A stretch of DNA of 64,000 nt from Pythium myriotylum (taxonomy: Eukaryota; Oomycota; Peronosporomycetes; Pythiales; Pythiaceae), in the NCBI GenBank assembly GCA_023091665.1, contig JALJCQ010000011.1:62001-126000 (forward strand). The letters are read 5' to 3'. A program made the translations under genes and the position numbers. The first letter of the stretch is position 1. Every line of letters starts with the position of its first letter. Under the pieces are notes generated by a model that was given only the letters and a program-made list of their open reading frames with translations, was not told the origin of the DNA and searched no databases. Below, in pieces: positions 1 through 10,900 of the stretch.

Positions 1-234
1 ATAAGGGGCTATTCAACTCCTAAAAATATGAGGAAAGATCAATCAGCATCTGCAAAAATAATGATATGAAGAGTGGCAAGGAGACACGCCGAGCGATCGG
101 TACAAATGCTGCTATTACGAGAAAATACGTCAGTCCAGCAGGCGGGCGAATAGATACACGCTTCCTCCTTTTCTAGCGCCTCCCCAGAATCACTGCATTG
201 TCGTTGCAGCAGCGTCGGCACCCCAACAGACCGT

Positions 235-1579
235 CTAGTTGTCCTTGCTCGTGTACAACACAAGTTCCTGATCCTCCGGCAGCGGCTCGAAGTAGGCCTT
301 CACCATCTCGGGCGTGATCTGGGACAATTCGGTGTATTGCCACTTGGGGTTGCGGTCCTTGTCGACGAGCACCGAGCGTACACCTTCGGCAAAGTCTGGG
401 CCGGCAGTCAAGCGAGACGAGAGGCGGTACTCCATCTGGAAGCACTCGGCGCAGTTCTTGACGGCGCCTTGGCGCATCTGCTCAAGCGTGACCTTGAGCG
501 CGAGCGGGGCCATCTTCTTGAGCGTAGCGAGGGTCTTCTTCGACCAGTCCGTGTTCAGCGCCTATGGTGGAAGCAACAATTAAAATCGAGTTTAGCAAAC
601 ATTACCCGTTGGAGATGGCTGGAAGGGAGCGTACCTCAAGACGCTTGAAGATACCCTCGACGGTGTCGTCCTCGTTCGTGGCGCCAAAGACGCTCTCCAC
701 GGTCTCGTAGTACGCAGGGTCGATCTCGGCGAAGGCCTCGTCGGTCTCGAGCTCCGAGATGGCCTCGTGGATGATCTCGTCGCGCTCTTCTTGTGGGACG
801 TGGTCGGCAAACTCGAGCCCCGTGAGGTGGTGGATGAGCGTGTCGTACTCGTCCGACTTCAAGTAGTGGGTCGCGAGTCCAAACGCGATGACCTCCTTGC
901 CCTGGAGACGGTCGCCCGTGAGCGCGAGGTACGTGCCGATGCCCTGTCCAGTGAGCGCGCGCGACTTGGGGACGTCGGCCTCGTAGTTTTCACCTTCGGT
1001 GATCTTGCGTCCGAGGCGCGGGAGCAGGTAGGAGGCGCCGACGTCCGGGATGAAGCCGAGCGCGGTCTCGGGCATGGCGAAGAGCGTCTTCTCGGTGGCG
1101 ACGACGAACTTGCCGTGCATGGAGAGGCCGACGCCGCCGCCCATGGTGACCCCGTTGAGGAACGAGATGATGGGCTTTTCGGTCGTCGCGAGCATGTAGT
1201 TGAGTCGGTACTCGTGTCGGAAAAAGTCGACGGCGAGCGAGTGCGTGGCCGGGTCCTTGGCGTGGTCGGCGAGCGCGCGCACGTCGCCGCCGGCGCAGAA
1301 GGCCTTGTCTCCGACGCCCGAGAAGACGACGGCGTTGACCGTGCGGTTGGCCTCGATCTTCTGGAGGCGCTTGGTCAGGTGGTGGACCATGGGCAGCGTG
1401 AGCGCGTTGAGCTTGCTCGGGCGGTTCCACTGGACCGTGCGCACGCCCGCGTCCTGTCCGTAGATGATGTCGGGGAAGTCGTCGCGCGGCGAGGCCTTGG
1501 CGGCCGAGGAGAAGGCGGCGGCCGGGCGCGTCTGGCGCTGGAGCAGGCGCAGGCGGAAGACCGCCTTGGAGAGCGTCAT
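235..1579 (-). CDS. HIBCH: 3-hydroxyisobutyryl-CoA hydrolase, mitochondrial
   Basis: Two exons, 1579-635 and 561-235, separated by a 73-nt phase-0 intron (562-634), give a 423-residue protein. The enoyl-CoA hydratase/HIBCH fold is clear from NALTLPMV, CAGGDVRAL, NGVTMGGGVGLS and PETALGFIPDVGASYLLPRL. The second of these blocks lines the oxyanion pocket, and the last holds the family's catalytic Glu and Asp. The C-terminal half matches HIBCH rather than plain crotonases. Family knowledge: the enzyme hydrolyses 3-hydroxyisobutyryl-CoA in mitochondrial valine catabolism (EC 3.1.2.4). The Met at 1579 was chosen because it starts an Arg-rich, acid-free presequence of about 30 residues. An in-frame Met at 1627 would add 16 residues that do not look like a targeting signal. 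Only the choice of start is uncertain. Confidence 0.93.
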
Positions 1580-1750
1580 GGCGAAGGGGAGTCTGGGGAT
1601 ATGGCGGGTGCGGTCAGGTCCACTCACCCGGGCGCGAGGCGATCCTTCGGGCGCGGGGATTGGCGGAAAGAGACAGATTCAACATGGTCGTTTTAGCCAA
1701 TGGGCAGTCAAACGCCCGCGCCACGGCAAGATGGATATGGTACTATTATA

Positions 1751-4612
1751 TTAGAAGCCGATGAAGAAGTCGTCGCCGCGGCCGTCGAAGGGCTTGTCCT
1801 TGGCGCGGTTGCCGATCTCGCCCTCGAAGAGCGAGATGTCGTACGAGCCGGCGATCGGAGGGATGTACGGCGGCTCGAGCGCGCGCGCGTAGAGCTTGTC
1901 CCACTCGACGCGGCCGAACCACGCGTGCTGCCGCAGGTCCTGGTCGCCGTTGATGCCGACGCCGATGCGCTTGGCCGGGTCGCCCTGCAGCAGGCGCTTG
2001 ACCAGGTCGCACGCCATCGGGCAGTTCTCCAGCAGGTGGAATGGGAAGTCGACCTGGTTCGCGCCCGTGCGCACCATGGCGATGTTGCGGAAGAGCTGCG
2101 TCGTGTCGCCGTCGCCCGTGCCGAACGGCGTGTACCCGACCAGCATCTCGTAGATGAGGATGCCGAGCGCCCCTGAGCATGCAAACACCACATTTCAGTC
2201 AGCTGCAAGGCATTTATAGCAGGGCAGAGCGACAGCGAACGCACAATAGTCGACGGCCAGGTCGTGGCCCGTGTTGAGCACGAACTCGGGCGCGAGGTAC
2301 TCGAGCGTGCCGCAGAGCGTGTACGTCCGCGAGTGGAGCTCCTCGATGCCCTCGCTGTTGACGACCGTGAAGGGCACTTTCTTGGCGAACCCAAAGTCGA
2401 CGAACTTTAGGTAGCCTTCCTTGGAGATGAGCAGGTTCTCGGGCTTGAGGTCGCGGTACGCAAAGTCGTACTTGTGCATGTGCTGCAGTCCGAGGATCAC
2501 GTTGGCCGAGTAGAACCTCACGGAGGCCTCGTCGACCGTCTCGATGAACTCCTCGTTGTGCAGCAGCGTGAAGAGCTCACCGCCCTGCACGAGCTCCATG
2601 AGCATATATAAGTTGTTCTGATCCTGGTACGTCGCGAAAAGCTCGACGACGAACGGGTGATTGGGCAGCGTCATGAGCGCCTGCTTCTCGCGCATAACTT
2701 GAACCTGCTGGTCGGACTCGATGATGTGCGACTTGGCCATGATCTTGAGTGCCATGGGTTGCTGCTTGTCGCCGCCCACACGCGTGTGAACAAGTACGAC
2801 CTTGCCGAATGATCCCTCACCTAACACGCCGCCCTGTAGACAACAGATTAGTGCAATGCTTCCAAGCCCCCAAAAACTCGAAGTAGACTCACCACTTCGA
2901 TATCTTCCAGCGTCAGTGAGCAGTATTTGTTCAGTCCGCGCTCAGCCAAACTGACACGCTGAGTGAACTGTCGCGATCCGGAGCGGTGTAGTGATGATAC
3001 TTTGAGGCGGTGACACTGCGACCGCCCACAAGATACTACTGTGCTAGTGTAATTTCCTGACTGTGAGAAAGCCTCCTCACCGAACGTATCGTTGGCCTTG
3101 AGCAGCACATCGTTGGAGATCATTTGGCCACTCATCGAGTCTTTTGTCTTCGTGATCAGCTTGACGCAACCAGACTTCACGATGTAATATGCAGTCGCCA
3201 CGTCGCCCTCGCGGAAAATGCACTGGTTGTCCTGGAAAGCTTTAATCTCGAGCTGCGAGACAATCTGCTCCATGTACTCGGCCGAGCGGTTTGCGAGTGT
3301 GGGTAACGACCGAAGGATGCGGATTCGACTGTTCCGGTCGAGCACATCAGTCAGCGGGCCAAGCATAGTGTCGAACTCGGTTCGGCCCAAGCTCAAGCAC
3401 TTGACTGGGCCTTTGGCGTAAATACTCGCGTTGCGAGGCATGTCGCTCAGCAACGCCATTTCCCCGAAGTAATCGCCGGGACCAAAACACGCAATCTCCG
3501 TTCCGCTACGACCATCACGAGGACCGTACGCCTCGACCTGACATGACACGGAGCCTTCTTCGACGATGTAGAAGGTGTCACCGACATCGCCTTGCCGAAT
3601 AATACGCTCTTTATCTTCAAAGGTCACAGCCTTGAGGACACCAGCAAGAAGCGCAAGTTGCCGCTGCGATAAGCTTGCGAGGATTTCGACTTGGCGAAGC
3701 CACTTCGCTCGCTTGACAAGAGAGTCGTTGGATGATTTGGCTTGGATCTACATATGGGCAGTGAGTGACAGCACTGCAAGCTACATCAGATGAAACGAAC
3801 CGTTCGGAACTCGTCTCGATCCAAGGTCCAGAGCACGGCATCTGTCTTGGCCATGATCGTCGCAGCGCGAGGTGCGTCGTATATCAGTGCCAGTTCGCCG
3901 AAGTGATCGCCTGTCGAGAGTGTGCCGACGACGTTTGTATTGACCGAGACCTCAAGCTCGCCCGTCTGGACGACGTAGAACTTGTCGCCATTGTCGCCTT
4001 GCTTGATTATGAACTCGTCGGGCTGGACGCGAAGCCTCTTCATGACATAGAGAACCTACAAAAACGGAAGAGATCTCAGCAAGATTGCTTAGTTTCGGTG
4101 TTCTGTCGAGTGAAGCCACACTTTGTCTAACTCGTCGTCGCTCGAGTCGGTGAAGAGCACCGACTGGAGTGCCGTCTTGAGCAGGTTCGCCGTCTCCTCG
4201 GTTTTGCTCTCGGACATGCGCTTGGAGAGCCCGCTCGCTGAGTCACTTGCCAGATCCTACAGAGTTCACGTAGCGTCAGTTGATGAGGACTAATCGTGGC
4301 AGCTTTGGTGGGACAGACCAGGCCCTTGGAGTACACGGCCTCGCGCTTCTTGCGGTGCGGGTCAGACGAGCGGCGGAGGTGGAGTCGGTTGAGCTGCCCG
4401 GAGCTGGGTTTCGTCGGGTCGTTGACGTACGCCTTGTAGCAGATCTGCTTCATGCGCTCAAAGATGACCTCGTCGCCCAGCTCGTCGCCAGCCATCTGCT
4501 CGTACTCGCGGTGGATCATGGTGAAGATGGCCACCTCGGTGTCCTGGTCCAGCGGCGCGATGTGCGGCATCGAGGCCGTGCGAGGCGTCGGGATCGACGC
4601 GCCGGCCCCCAT
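1751..4612 (-). CDS. cGMP-dependent-type protein kinase (three cNMP-binding domains plus AGC kinase)
   Basis: Six exons (4612-4319, 4256-4122, 4055-3801, 3747-2893, 2833-2245, 2172-1751) join without frame breaks into 849 residues. The N-terminus MGAGAS is a typical N-myristoylation signal. Cyclic-nucleotide domain 1 (about 155-228, FGELALIYDAPRAAT) and domain 2 (about 265-370, FGEMALLSDMPRNAS) keep the Glu and Arg of the phosphate-binding cassette. Domain 3 (about 385-500) reads FGEEAFSQSGNYTST and lacks that Arg. The kinase domain (about 515-780) has GEGSFGKV, the ALK lysine, YRDLKPEN, DFG and APE, and the DYWALG block is restored exactly by splicing the last intron. The order of domains is that of PKG, not of PKA, whose cNMP domains are on a separate subunit. 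The myristoyl signal suggests membrane attachment. The nucleotide bound (cGMP or cAMP) cannot be told from sequence alone. Confidence 0.92.
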
Positions 4613-5214
4613 CGTGTGCGCTCGGAAGTGCTCTCAGCGACGAGTTCTGAGCCAGCATCGAGGTGAGAGCCACGCGCGAAGACTCGGAATAGACGAGCGG
4701 AACGCACCCGAGAGCTCTATTTTTGCGAGCGCAAGACCGGTCTGACCCAGCTGACGTGCAAGGATAGTGCGTTGACTCGTCCAGTGCAGGCGCTTCAAGA
4801 TCGATTAGATCAGACGCCTGAGACGAGCGAGGGACAACGGCGGTGGACTGGACAACAAAGCGCTTGCTTATTATTAGGGAGTCTACATGGGTAAGTTTCG
4901 ATTCTACTGTCTGGTTCCTACGCTCGTCAGACGACACGGCGTCGATCTTCTCTTCTTCCTCTTCTTTCCATTCTTCTTCGATTTCTTCTTCGGGTGGGCT
5001 GCGTGTTCGCGCTTCAGGAGTCGTCTCAAACGAGATCCAACGGCGTCCCAGAGGCGGGCGTTGAATGTAGCCACCGAGTCGTCACTCTTACAAAACGAGA
5101 CACGAGGCCGTCGGCTAGTCGACTGTTCCATCCGAACGGAGCCACTGGAGAGACAGACCCACGGCGGCTGGACCCTGGCCTGGCTGGTACACGTGCTTTT
5201 CCTCTATTGACGCT
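4613..5214. other. intergenic region with pyrimidine-rich tract
   Basis: This 602-bp gap lies between the kinase start and the end of the first PH gene, both on the minus strand. It should hold the kinase promoter and the 3' region of the PH gene. A CT/TTC-rich tract spans about 4944-4992. Short open frames on both strands have no recognisable content and no supporting splice sites. Confidence 0.5.
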
Positions 5215-6285
5215 CTAGATCCAGTCGCCGTCGCTGTCGCTGTCGTCGTCAAAGTACTCACCCGACTGGTTCGACTGGTTCGAGGAGATCGTCGACGACT
5301 GGGCCGAGAAGTCGGACTTGTACGAGTCGTTGGCCGCCCGCCGCGCGTCGTCGCTCGACTGCGGCTGCGACGCGCGGCCGAAGCCGGGCATATTCGCAAT
5401 CGAAGGTCGCTGGGGAGTGACAGTCGTGCCGGCGATCGAGTGCCGGTGCGGCGTGCCGCCGCCGATCGAGTTGCGGTGGCCCATGGGCGGGCCGGCCAAG
5501 GACGCGCGCATGGTCTGGCGCATGGCGAGGCTCTGTCGCGCGTTGTTGTTGTCGTCGCGCGCGGCCTCGATGGCGTCGCTGAGCTTGAGCAGCCAGTCCT
5601 GCATGCTGCGCGGTGACTCGGCGGCGACGCGCAGGATGCGGCCGCTGTCGAAGCGGATGTCGAGCGAGTTGGCCTTCTCGCCGTTGACTTCGACGGCGCG
5701 CACGTGGCCGTAGCCCTTGGCGTTGCTGCCCGTGTCGGCCGAGTCAAAGTACGAGAGCGTGTCTCCGCGCAGCGTGAACCAGCGCTTCTTCCAGCTCTTG
5801 ACGCGGTTGCCTTCTTTCGTGAGCCAGCCCGAGTGCTGCACCTGCGTGTCGTCGAGCGGCATGGACGAGAGTCGTCCGATGAGGTCCATCTGGTCAACGG
5901 CCTCGTCGAGGTCGAGGCTGCGGTCGCTCGGGATCGAGTAGCGGTCGTCCATGGTCAGCGCCATGGCGAGCCCGTTGCCCATGCCGGTGGCGTCCATGAT
6001 GGCGTGGTACCACCCGGTCGTGCTCTCGGCCGAGTCCGTGTAGAGCTTGAGCACGCGCCCGCCTCGCCCGTGGACGAGCAGCCCGTTCTGGATGTCGGAG
6101 CTCAGCTCGACCGTGATGACCTGGAAGCTCCCGCGCTCCTTGACGCGCGGCGTGAGCTTCTCCGTGTCGTAGTACGTCAGCTGCTTGCCGCGCAGCACCA
6201 TGAACCGCTTCTTCCAGTTCTTCACGAGGCTGCCTTGCTTGTAGATCCACCCGGCGTACTCGCCGCCGTGCATCGTCGCCGCCAT
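5215..6285 (-). CDS. double PH-domain protein
   Basis: A single exon encoding 356 residues from the Met at 6285. PH domain 1 begins at about residue 10 (YAGWIYKQGSLVKNWKKRF) and PH domain 2 at about residue 150 (HSGWLTKEGNRVKSWKKRW). Each has the basic beta1-beta2 loop that commonly binds phosphoinositides and ends with the conserved Trp helix. The tail is Ser/Asn/Gln-rich and ends in an acidic stretch (DDDSDSDGDW). There is no CaaX box, unlike the two PH genes next to it. An upstream in-frame Met at 6330 would add 15 residues. The 6285 start places the first PH domain near the N-terminus, as in its neighbours. It is probably a membrane-recruited adaptor, and no catalytic domain is visible. 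It belongs to a three-gene tandem array that looks like local duplication. Confidence 0.87.
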   Translation of the reverse strand: MAATMHGGEYAGWIYKQGSLVKNWKKRFMVLRGKQLTYYDTEKLTPRVKERGSFQVITVELSSDIQNGLLVHGRGGRVLKLYTDSAESTTGWYHAIMDATGMGNGLAMALTMDDRYSIPSDRSLDLDEAVDQMDLIGRLSSMPLDDTQVQHSGWLTKEGNRVKSWKKRWFTLRGDTLSYFDSADTGSNAKGYGHVRAVEVNGEKANSLDIRFDSGRILRVAAESPRSMQDWLLKLSDAIEAARDDNNNARQSLAMRQTMRASLAGPPMGHRNSIGGGTPHRHSIAGTTVTPQRPSIANMPGFGRASQPQSSDDARRAANDSYKSDFSAQSSTISSNQSNQSGEYFDDDSDSDGDWI

Positions 6286-6701
6286 GTCGGTTCTCGCGCG
6301 ATTCTGTTTCTCCCGAGCGACCAACCACAATCACTCCAGGTGGGTTCGTCGGGAGAAGAAACCCAACTCAGCCCGTTGGCCACGGAAAGCTTTCCACGAA
6401 ACTTTCCACATATCACACGCGGTCAGTAGATTTCCACGAGGTTTTTCGTGGTGCCCAGAAGTCAGTTGTCCAGGTACAGCTGTCCACAAAAGTGTTGGCG
6501 TCCACGGTACTGGGTGCCAAACACGCGACTTAACGCTGTTAATCGAGAAGGGTTTTCGCTGGGTTAAGTTTCAGATGGCAAATACTTTTGGGGGAGGAGA
6601 GCGAGGACGGGCGCCGCACCATCTGCGACGCGCGCAAGTTGATGCTCTGGTTTCGCCGCCGAGGTGTCCCAGCTCCTCGGCAGCGACACAGAGGACGAGG
6701 C
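6286..6701. other. intergenic region between PH genes
   Basis: This 416-bp AT-richer spacer separates two same-strand genes and presumably contains the promoter of the 5215-6285 gene. No coding signal, RNA gene or repeat was recognised. Confidence 0.4.
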
Positions 6702-7829
6702 TCACATGAGCACGCAGCAGCAGCCGCCGGGCGGCGCCTCCTGCTTGCTCGGCGGACGCCGCGAGGGCACGGGCGAGCCGGGACCCGTCGACGGCCGCGT
6801 CGAGCTCACGCGCGCGACGACCAGGTCGTCGTCGTCCTCGTCCAGCAGCTTCTGCTCGATGCGCATCTTGCGGATCGTCTCGGCGCCGGGCGCCTTGGGC
6901 GAGAACGGCTTGGGCTTGGGCGCCGTGTCCACCGGCTCGGCCTGCAGCGCGCACTCGATGAAGCTCGTGTTCTCGCCGTCAAACTCGAGCCGGATGTTCT
7001 GGCCGAACGACATGTTGTTCTGTCGCCGCGGCGACACGGCCAGCGGAGGCGCGCCGAAGAGGTTGAAGCTGTCCTCCGGGCCGTCCTCGGCGAAGCGACT
7101 GCGCGGGTCTTGCTCGAACGGGCGATTCTCCGACGCTCGGTTCACGGGGCTGTGCTGCAGAGTCGCCATGATGGCACGCTGCCACTCGCCCAAGTTGTGC
7201 TCGTCCAACGCGCTCACGCGCAGCTCTCTGCCCGTGTCCAGCGTGAGCTCTAATGTGAACGGCCTCGTGCGGTCGCGTCGAAGCCCCAACACGCGGTGGC
7301 GCCCCAGCACCGTGCTGCCTTCGTCTGTAGAGTATGTGAGGACGCCGTCTTCGAGAACGAAATATCTTCTCTTCCACGTCGGCATATTCTGGCCTTGCTT
7401 CTCGAGCCAGCCTGCCATGCGCGACCCACTAGCCGCTCCTCCGATAGAGACGCGCTCGGCGGTCGAGGGAATACTATTGCGGTCGGGCGCGTTCGATACC
7501 GCGCCGGACTGACTTGAGCGGACCTCGCTCGGTTGACACCACTCGGCGATCGCCTCGTAGCACCGGTCGCGCTCCGCCGCCGTGTCCATGAAGATCTTGA
7601 GCAGGCGGCCCTCGGCGCTGTGGATGAGCAGTCCGTTGGTGATGCCGCCGGCCTTTTCCACGCGCGAGACGCGCATTGAGCCCATGAGCTGCGCATGGCT
7701 CGACGTGTGGTCGGTGGTCTTGTAGTACGCGAGCTCGCGGCGCTTGACCACGAGGAACCGCTTCTTCCAGTTCTTGACGAGACTGCCCTCCTTGTAGACC
7801 CAGCCGGCGTACGTGACGGAGGGATCCAT
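6702..7829 (-). CDS. double PH-domain protein with C-terminal CaaX box
   Basis: An intronless gene encoding 375 residues. PH domain 1 (about residues 7-100, YAGWVYKEGSLVKNWKKRF) is nearly identical in its first block to the neighbouring gene at 5215-6285. PH domain 2 (about 140-230) starts MAGWLEKQGQNMPTWKRRYF. A linker rich in Pro and Ser leads to an acidic patch (DEDDDD) and then to the C-terminus GGCCCVLM. The last four residues form a CaaX box whose X is Met, which in other eukaryotes favours farnesyltransferase. The upstream cysteines could be palmitoylated. The inferred role is a lipid-anchored, phosphoinositide-binding scaffold. The prenylation prediction rests only on the C-terminal motif. 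Confidence 0.87.
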   Translation of the reverse strand: MDPSVTYAGWVYKEGSLVKNWKKRFLVVKRRELAYYKTTDHTSSHAQLMGSMRVSRVEKAGGITNGLLIHSAEGRLLKIFMDTAAERDRCYEAIAEWCQPSEVRSSQSGAVSNAPDRNSIPSTAERVSIGGAASGSRMAGWLEKQGQNMPTWKRRYFVLEDGVLTYSTDEGSTVLGRHRVLGLRRDRTRPFTLELTLDTGRELRVSALDEHNLGEWQRAIMATLQHSPVNRASENRPFEQDPRSRFAEDGPEDSFNLFGAPPLAVSPRRQNNMSFGQNIRLEFDGENTSFIECALQAEPVDTAPKPKPFSPKAPGAETIRKMRIEQKLLDEDDDDLVVARVSSTRPSTGPGSPVPSRRPPSKQEAPPGGCCCVLM

Positions 7830-7996
7830 GCTCGCCCCCGATCCCTCAAATCGTAAAGGAACGCTGCACTTTTAGTACAGTGGCATGTTCACTTGCCCAC
7901 AACCGAACGAACTCCTCATTAGAGGCCCACCTGATTTTCACTCAATAGAAGACTGTATTGAAATAGATCGCATGAAATGGCAACTAGTTGGGACTG

Positions 7997-10900
7997 TCAC
8001 ATGACGACACAACACGAGGCGCACTTGGGTGGCAGCACCTCGTTCTCCTTCTTCTTGCGCATGGCTTCCATGAGCTCACGATCCACGTTGGAGCCTTTGA
8101 GGTACTCGAGGTCTTCGTCGCTGTTGATTCGTGAGAGTTGTGTCGAGTCGGTCTCGTCGCTTTCCGTCGCTGCAGCCAACTTGGACTGGAACGGGAGATC
8201 ACCCTTGAACGAGCGAGGCTTGTAAAATGACCCACCTGTCAGCGATAGGTCCTCACCAGGCCCACGAATGCGTAAGAAGGATTCGTTCGTGATCGTGTCG
8301 TTCTTTAGATAATCCTCTTCGTTGAGTCGAGATCGAGTTGGCTGGGAGACCGGACTAGACGGCGCCGATCCGAGCGACCGCCGGTCCAAAGCGGCGGAGC
8401 CAAGACTGCTTGCAACCTCGGAGTAGTCGTCGGCAATTTCAGAAACAGGAGAAGATCCACGAGGAGACTTTTGGGACACTGATAGCACTTGATACCATGT
8501 GTTCATCTCCGCCTCGGTCGCGGCCGTCACCCGCATCACGCGGTCTTTGCCGAGCATCAGTCTCAACGTGTTGGGTTTGGTCTTGTCTATAGCCACGCCA
8601 CGAACAGTGCCGTGGCCTTGGGTCTCTCCACCAATGTCGTTGAAGTACATCAACGCACCATTCTTGACAGTAAAATATCGTCGCTTCCACGTCTTAAACC
8701 GTCGGCCTTCTTTCTCGAGCCATCCACTGTAGGCTTTGGACGCTATAGGAGCAGACCCTTGCCCAGCGGGCGACGTGGGCACGCTCTTGACATTGATCAC
8801 ACCTACAGCTGAGTAGTGGCCTTCATCTCCGCCGTGGCTTAAACTCGCCCGCCGGTCCGCTAAGACTCCCCACAGGGCTAATAGCCACATTTCGTACTCG
8901 TCGTTGGATTCGGCTGCCACTGCAAGCCTTCGACCGCCTTTCATAACAATGGTGAGTCCGAACTTGATCGCCGGGGTTTCTTCAACCTGAGTTACTTCGT
9001 ACGACCGCAAAAATGAGCCCTTGTCACTCTTGAAGTACTTCAGCGTCGTGCCCTGAAGCGTGAAGTACCTCCGCTTCCATGTCTTCCTCTTCTCGCCTTC
9101 TTTGCGCAGCCAACCTGAGCAACCTCGCGGCTCATCTGGGATAGAAGCAGTCTCGCTGTTTCGCCGACGATGTTCTAATGAGACAGAACCTCCACCATCA
9201 CTTTCGCTTCCATCGTGATTACTCTCGCTCAAATCGCTGTCCCATGAGTCTTCTCGACTCATATCGGGTTTGTTATTCATTGCAGCTTCCCATAAACCGT
9301 AGCCGCTCGACTCGTCTTCTTCTCGATCCGATTCAAAGAGTATATCCTCGTCCTCGTCAACAGCTACACCTTCGTCATTGACGTCGTAGTCGAAGTCCTT
9401 CCCGAAGAGCGGCTCTTCTTGGGAGTGGCTACCTTGAGACAAGAAGCTTTCAGATATGTTGGACGCTCCTTTAAGTGCTTCATGCCACTGCTTGTAATCC
9501 TCATCATCGGCTGCCGCAATGTGTAGAAGGCGGCCGTTCTGGAAACGAATATCCAAACTAAGCGGCCGTTGGTTACCTGGCGTCACATCAAATACGGCGC
9601 CAGATCCCAAGAGCTCTCCACCGACACCATCGTAATAGGTAATTCGGTTGCGCTGGATGACGAAGTACCGTTTCTTCCAGGTCTTCATCATCTGACCACG
9701 CTTCAGCAGCCATCCGCGTTGGCCACTTTCGACGGGTATCCCGGGAGCCTCGTTCGCCCCGCCCGCAGAATCTTGTGCTCTATTTACTTTGTGGACAGAG
9801 GTATCGGCCGCAGCCCGTAACGCATCAAACCAAGCATCGATATCAGCTCTGGTTTCCGTTGAAATACGCAGGATACGACCATTTAGAAAGTGCACGTCGA
9901 GGGAGTTGGCCGTTGCTGTGTTGTGCACGACGCGAAACACGATTCCGCCTCCAAGAACGTTCCCGTTGATCTTATCGAAGTAGTGGAGGGCGTCACCGTC
10001 CAAAATGAAGTAGCGGCGTTTCCATGTCTTGATCAGACCTCCTTCCTTCGTCAGCCAACCCGTCTTCCTCACTTTCGGAGGAGACAAGTTCACGGGTGGT
10101 CGGATCACAGGAGATGGTAGATTGACTCTCTTTGGGGCTGGCGTGGGAGGCGGTGATGGTTTCGACACCGGAGTCCCAACGAGATCAGAGAGTGCGTGGA
10201 TCCAGGCTTCGGCATCGACCGCGTTCTCCGCTCGCAGCCGCAAAGAGCGACCGGACATCAACTCGATTTCGAACTCACCGGCACTCGAGTCATTGTTCAC
10301 GGTCATTCGAACAACCAAGCTCTGGAACGTCGCCTTGGACGTCGGTGTGTCCCTCTCTTCCAGCGTTGCACCGTTGAGAACAAAGTAGTGCCGCACCCAC
10401 TCAGCCTTGCCTAAGCCTTGCTTGGTCAGTAGCCACCCTTCTCGGAATACTCCTGCGTACGACGAGGGTCGTCTGCCCCCTTGGACTGGATCGCTAAATA
10501 CGTCGTCTAGATCGGTCTCACCCTTGGACGAGGCCGCGCGCAGGAGCGCGGGTGTTCCTAGAACAGCCGAAAGCGCACGCTCCCATTCTACAAGATCTTC
10601 CCGAGAATCGGCGCCAATGCCGATCATTCGGCCTGAGTCAGTTTTCAGATCGAGGGCGTTAGGCCGCGACGACGAGAGCGAGACGTTCGTGACCCAGAGC
10701 GACTCCAGCGCGTCGCCTGCACCTTTACTCGCAAAGTATGTGAACGTTGGGCCGGCAAGCACGGCGTACCTCTTCTTCCAGCTCGACTTGTCCTTCGGAT
10801 CGCCGACGCTGAGCCAGCCTTCGCGAGCTACGCCAATATGGTTGCCCTGCGCCAACACCGCGCGCCCTCCGCGCGCCGACTCGTCCAGATCGAGCTCGTC

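Noticed and set aside
767..1696. 309-codon open frame on the plus strand
   Set aside because: It is exactly antisense to the HIBCH exon. Its Arg/Glu/Val-rich composition is what GC-rich third positions produce on the other strand.
5704..6429. 241-codon plus-strand open frame
   Set aside because: Antisense shadow of the double-PH gene; no motif and runs past the gene into its promoter.
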